Positions 63,904-64,000 of a stretch of DNA of 64,000 nt are shown piece by piece. Each line of letters opens with the position of its first letter. Position 1 is the stretch's first letter. The notes beneath the pieces are model-generated. The model searched no databases. It had not been told where the DNA came from and saw only the letters and a program-made list of their open reading frames with translations. The position numbers were made by a program, and so were the translations under genes. The stretch lies in assembly GCF_000452705.1 (NCBI RefSeq), contig NZ_CP007014.1:3907501-3971500 (forward strand), read 5' to 3'. Source of the DNA: Pseudomonas syringae CC1557. GTDB lineage: Bacteria > Pseudomonadota > Gammaproteobacteria > Pseudomonadales > Pseudomonadaceae.

Positions 63904-64000
63904 TGAATAGCATCCGATTTGAACAGGATATTAGGCACCGGCGCAGACTTGGAGGCACATTCCTGAGGCCCCATGTAGCCGGTGCGCTGGTCTTCCGGCA
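63900..64000 (-). CDS. DUF1315 family protein (YeaC-like), 5' part outside window
   Basis: The last 32 codons read in from the right edge, including LPEDQRTGYMGPQECASKS-like sequence (PEDQRTGYMGPQECAS is visible), then PVPNILFKSDAIH and the stop. The segment matches the C-terminal part of DUF1315 proteins. The stop overlaps the TTG start of the DUF2797 gene, so the two are co-translated. Function is unknown. Confidence 0.75.
   Translation of the reverse strand, partial: PEDQRTGYMGPQECASKSAPVPNILFKSDAIH

Overview
The window is a stretch of chromosome from a fluorescent pseudomonad, most likely a member of the Pseudomonas syringae complex. The grounds are GC-rich coding with strong antisense shadow frames, the Pseudomonas-type gene sets (large NAD-glutamate dehydrogenase, acnD-type methylcitrate genes, an AcnB preceded by a DUF1289 gene and miaE), and GC-rich inverted intergenic repeats of a kind I associate with P. 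syringae. I see no rRNA, tRNA, CRISPR array, prophage or complete insertion sequence.

Layout. 1-4,000: the end of a glycerol-type ABC importer operon (glpS-T-P-Q-U order, minus strand), preceded by a good sigma-54 promoter and a TGAACA repeat array, and divergent from an AcoR-like sigma-54 activator (4274-6124). 6,180-11,600: a methylcitrate locus (prpB, prpC, acnD) that looks damaged. Its GntR regulator is reduced to a C-terminal remnant, prpF and prpD do not follow acnD, and copies of one inverted-repeat family sit at its start, inside it and at its end. 11,690-15,160: emrB, emrA and a MarR regulator with two palindromic operators on its own promoter. 15,190-19,480: miaE, a DUF1289 gene, a 139-bp nested inverted repeat and acnB. 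19,540-20,350: a yybP-ykoY manganese riboswitch and mntP. 20,390-25,246: gdhB.

25,600-39,360: a small conserved gene, an amidohydrolase, then a tightly packed moxR-DUF58-DUF4381-VWA-VWA/TPR-BatD operon, followed by sbcD-sbcC-GST. 39,360-41,060: a more AT-rich patch with an unknown 92-residue ORF coupled to an MFS transporter, closed by a REP-like pair. 41,060-43,000: a small secreted protein, a periplasmic lactonase and a small conserved protein. 43,094-48,244: a sugar-acid catabolic cluster (GguC/AraD1-like protein, ACS-type MFS transporter, IlvD/Edd dehydratase, FadR-type regulator) with a palindromic operator candidate in the divergent promoter. 48,432-53,498: an MMPL/RND exporter, a YCF48-like protein and a DUF1329 protein, without the DUF1302 partner I would expect.

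54,056-60,168: an eight-gene minus-strand operon that I regard as the most interesting system here. It resembles the yjfI-J-K-L-M-C set (DUF2170, PspA, DUF2491, DUF350, DUF1190 lipoprotein, glutathionylspermidine-synthase-like ATP-grasp) but also carries a rhomboid protease and a two-TM K+ channel with an NAD-binding domain, and its first protein has an extra N-terminal domain that may bind DNA. 60,327-64,000: pepN, a DUF2797 gene and the end of a DUF1315 gene.

Functionally the window is mostly core metabolism and envelope maintenance: carbon uptake, propionate and TCA-cycle enzymes, metal and drug efflux, DNA repair nuclease, and membrane-stress genes.
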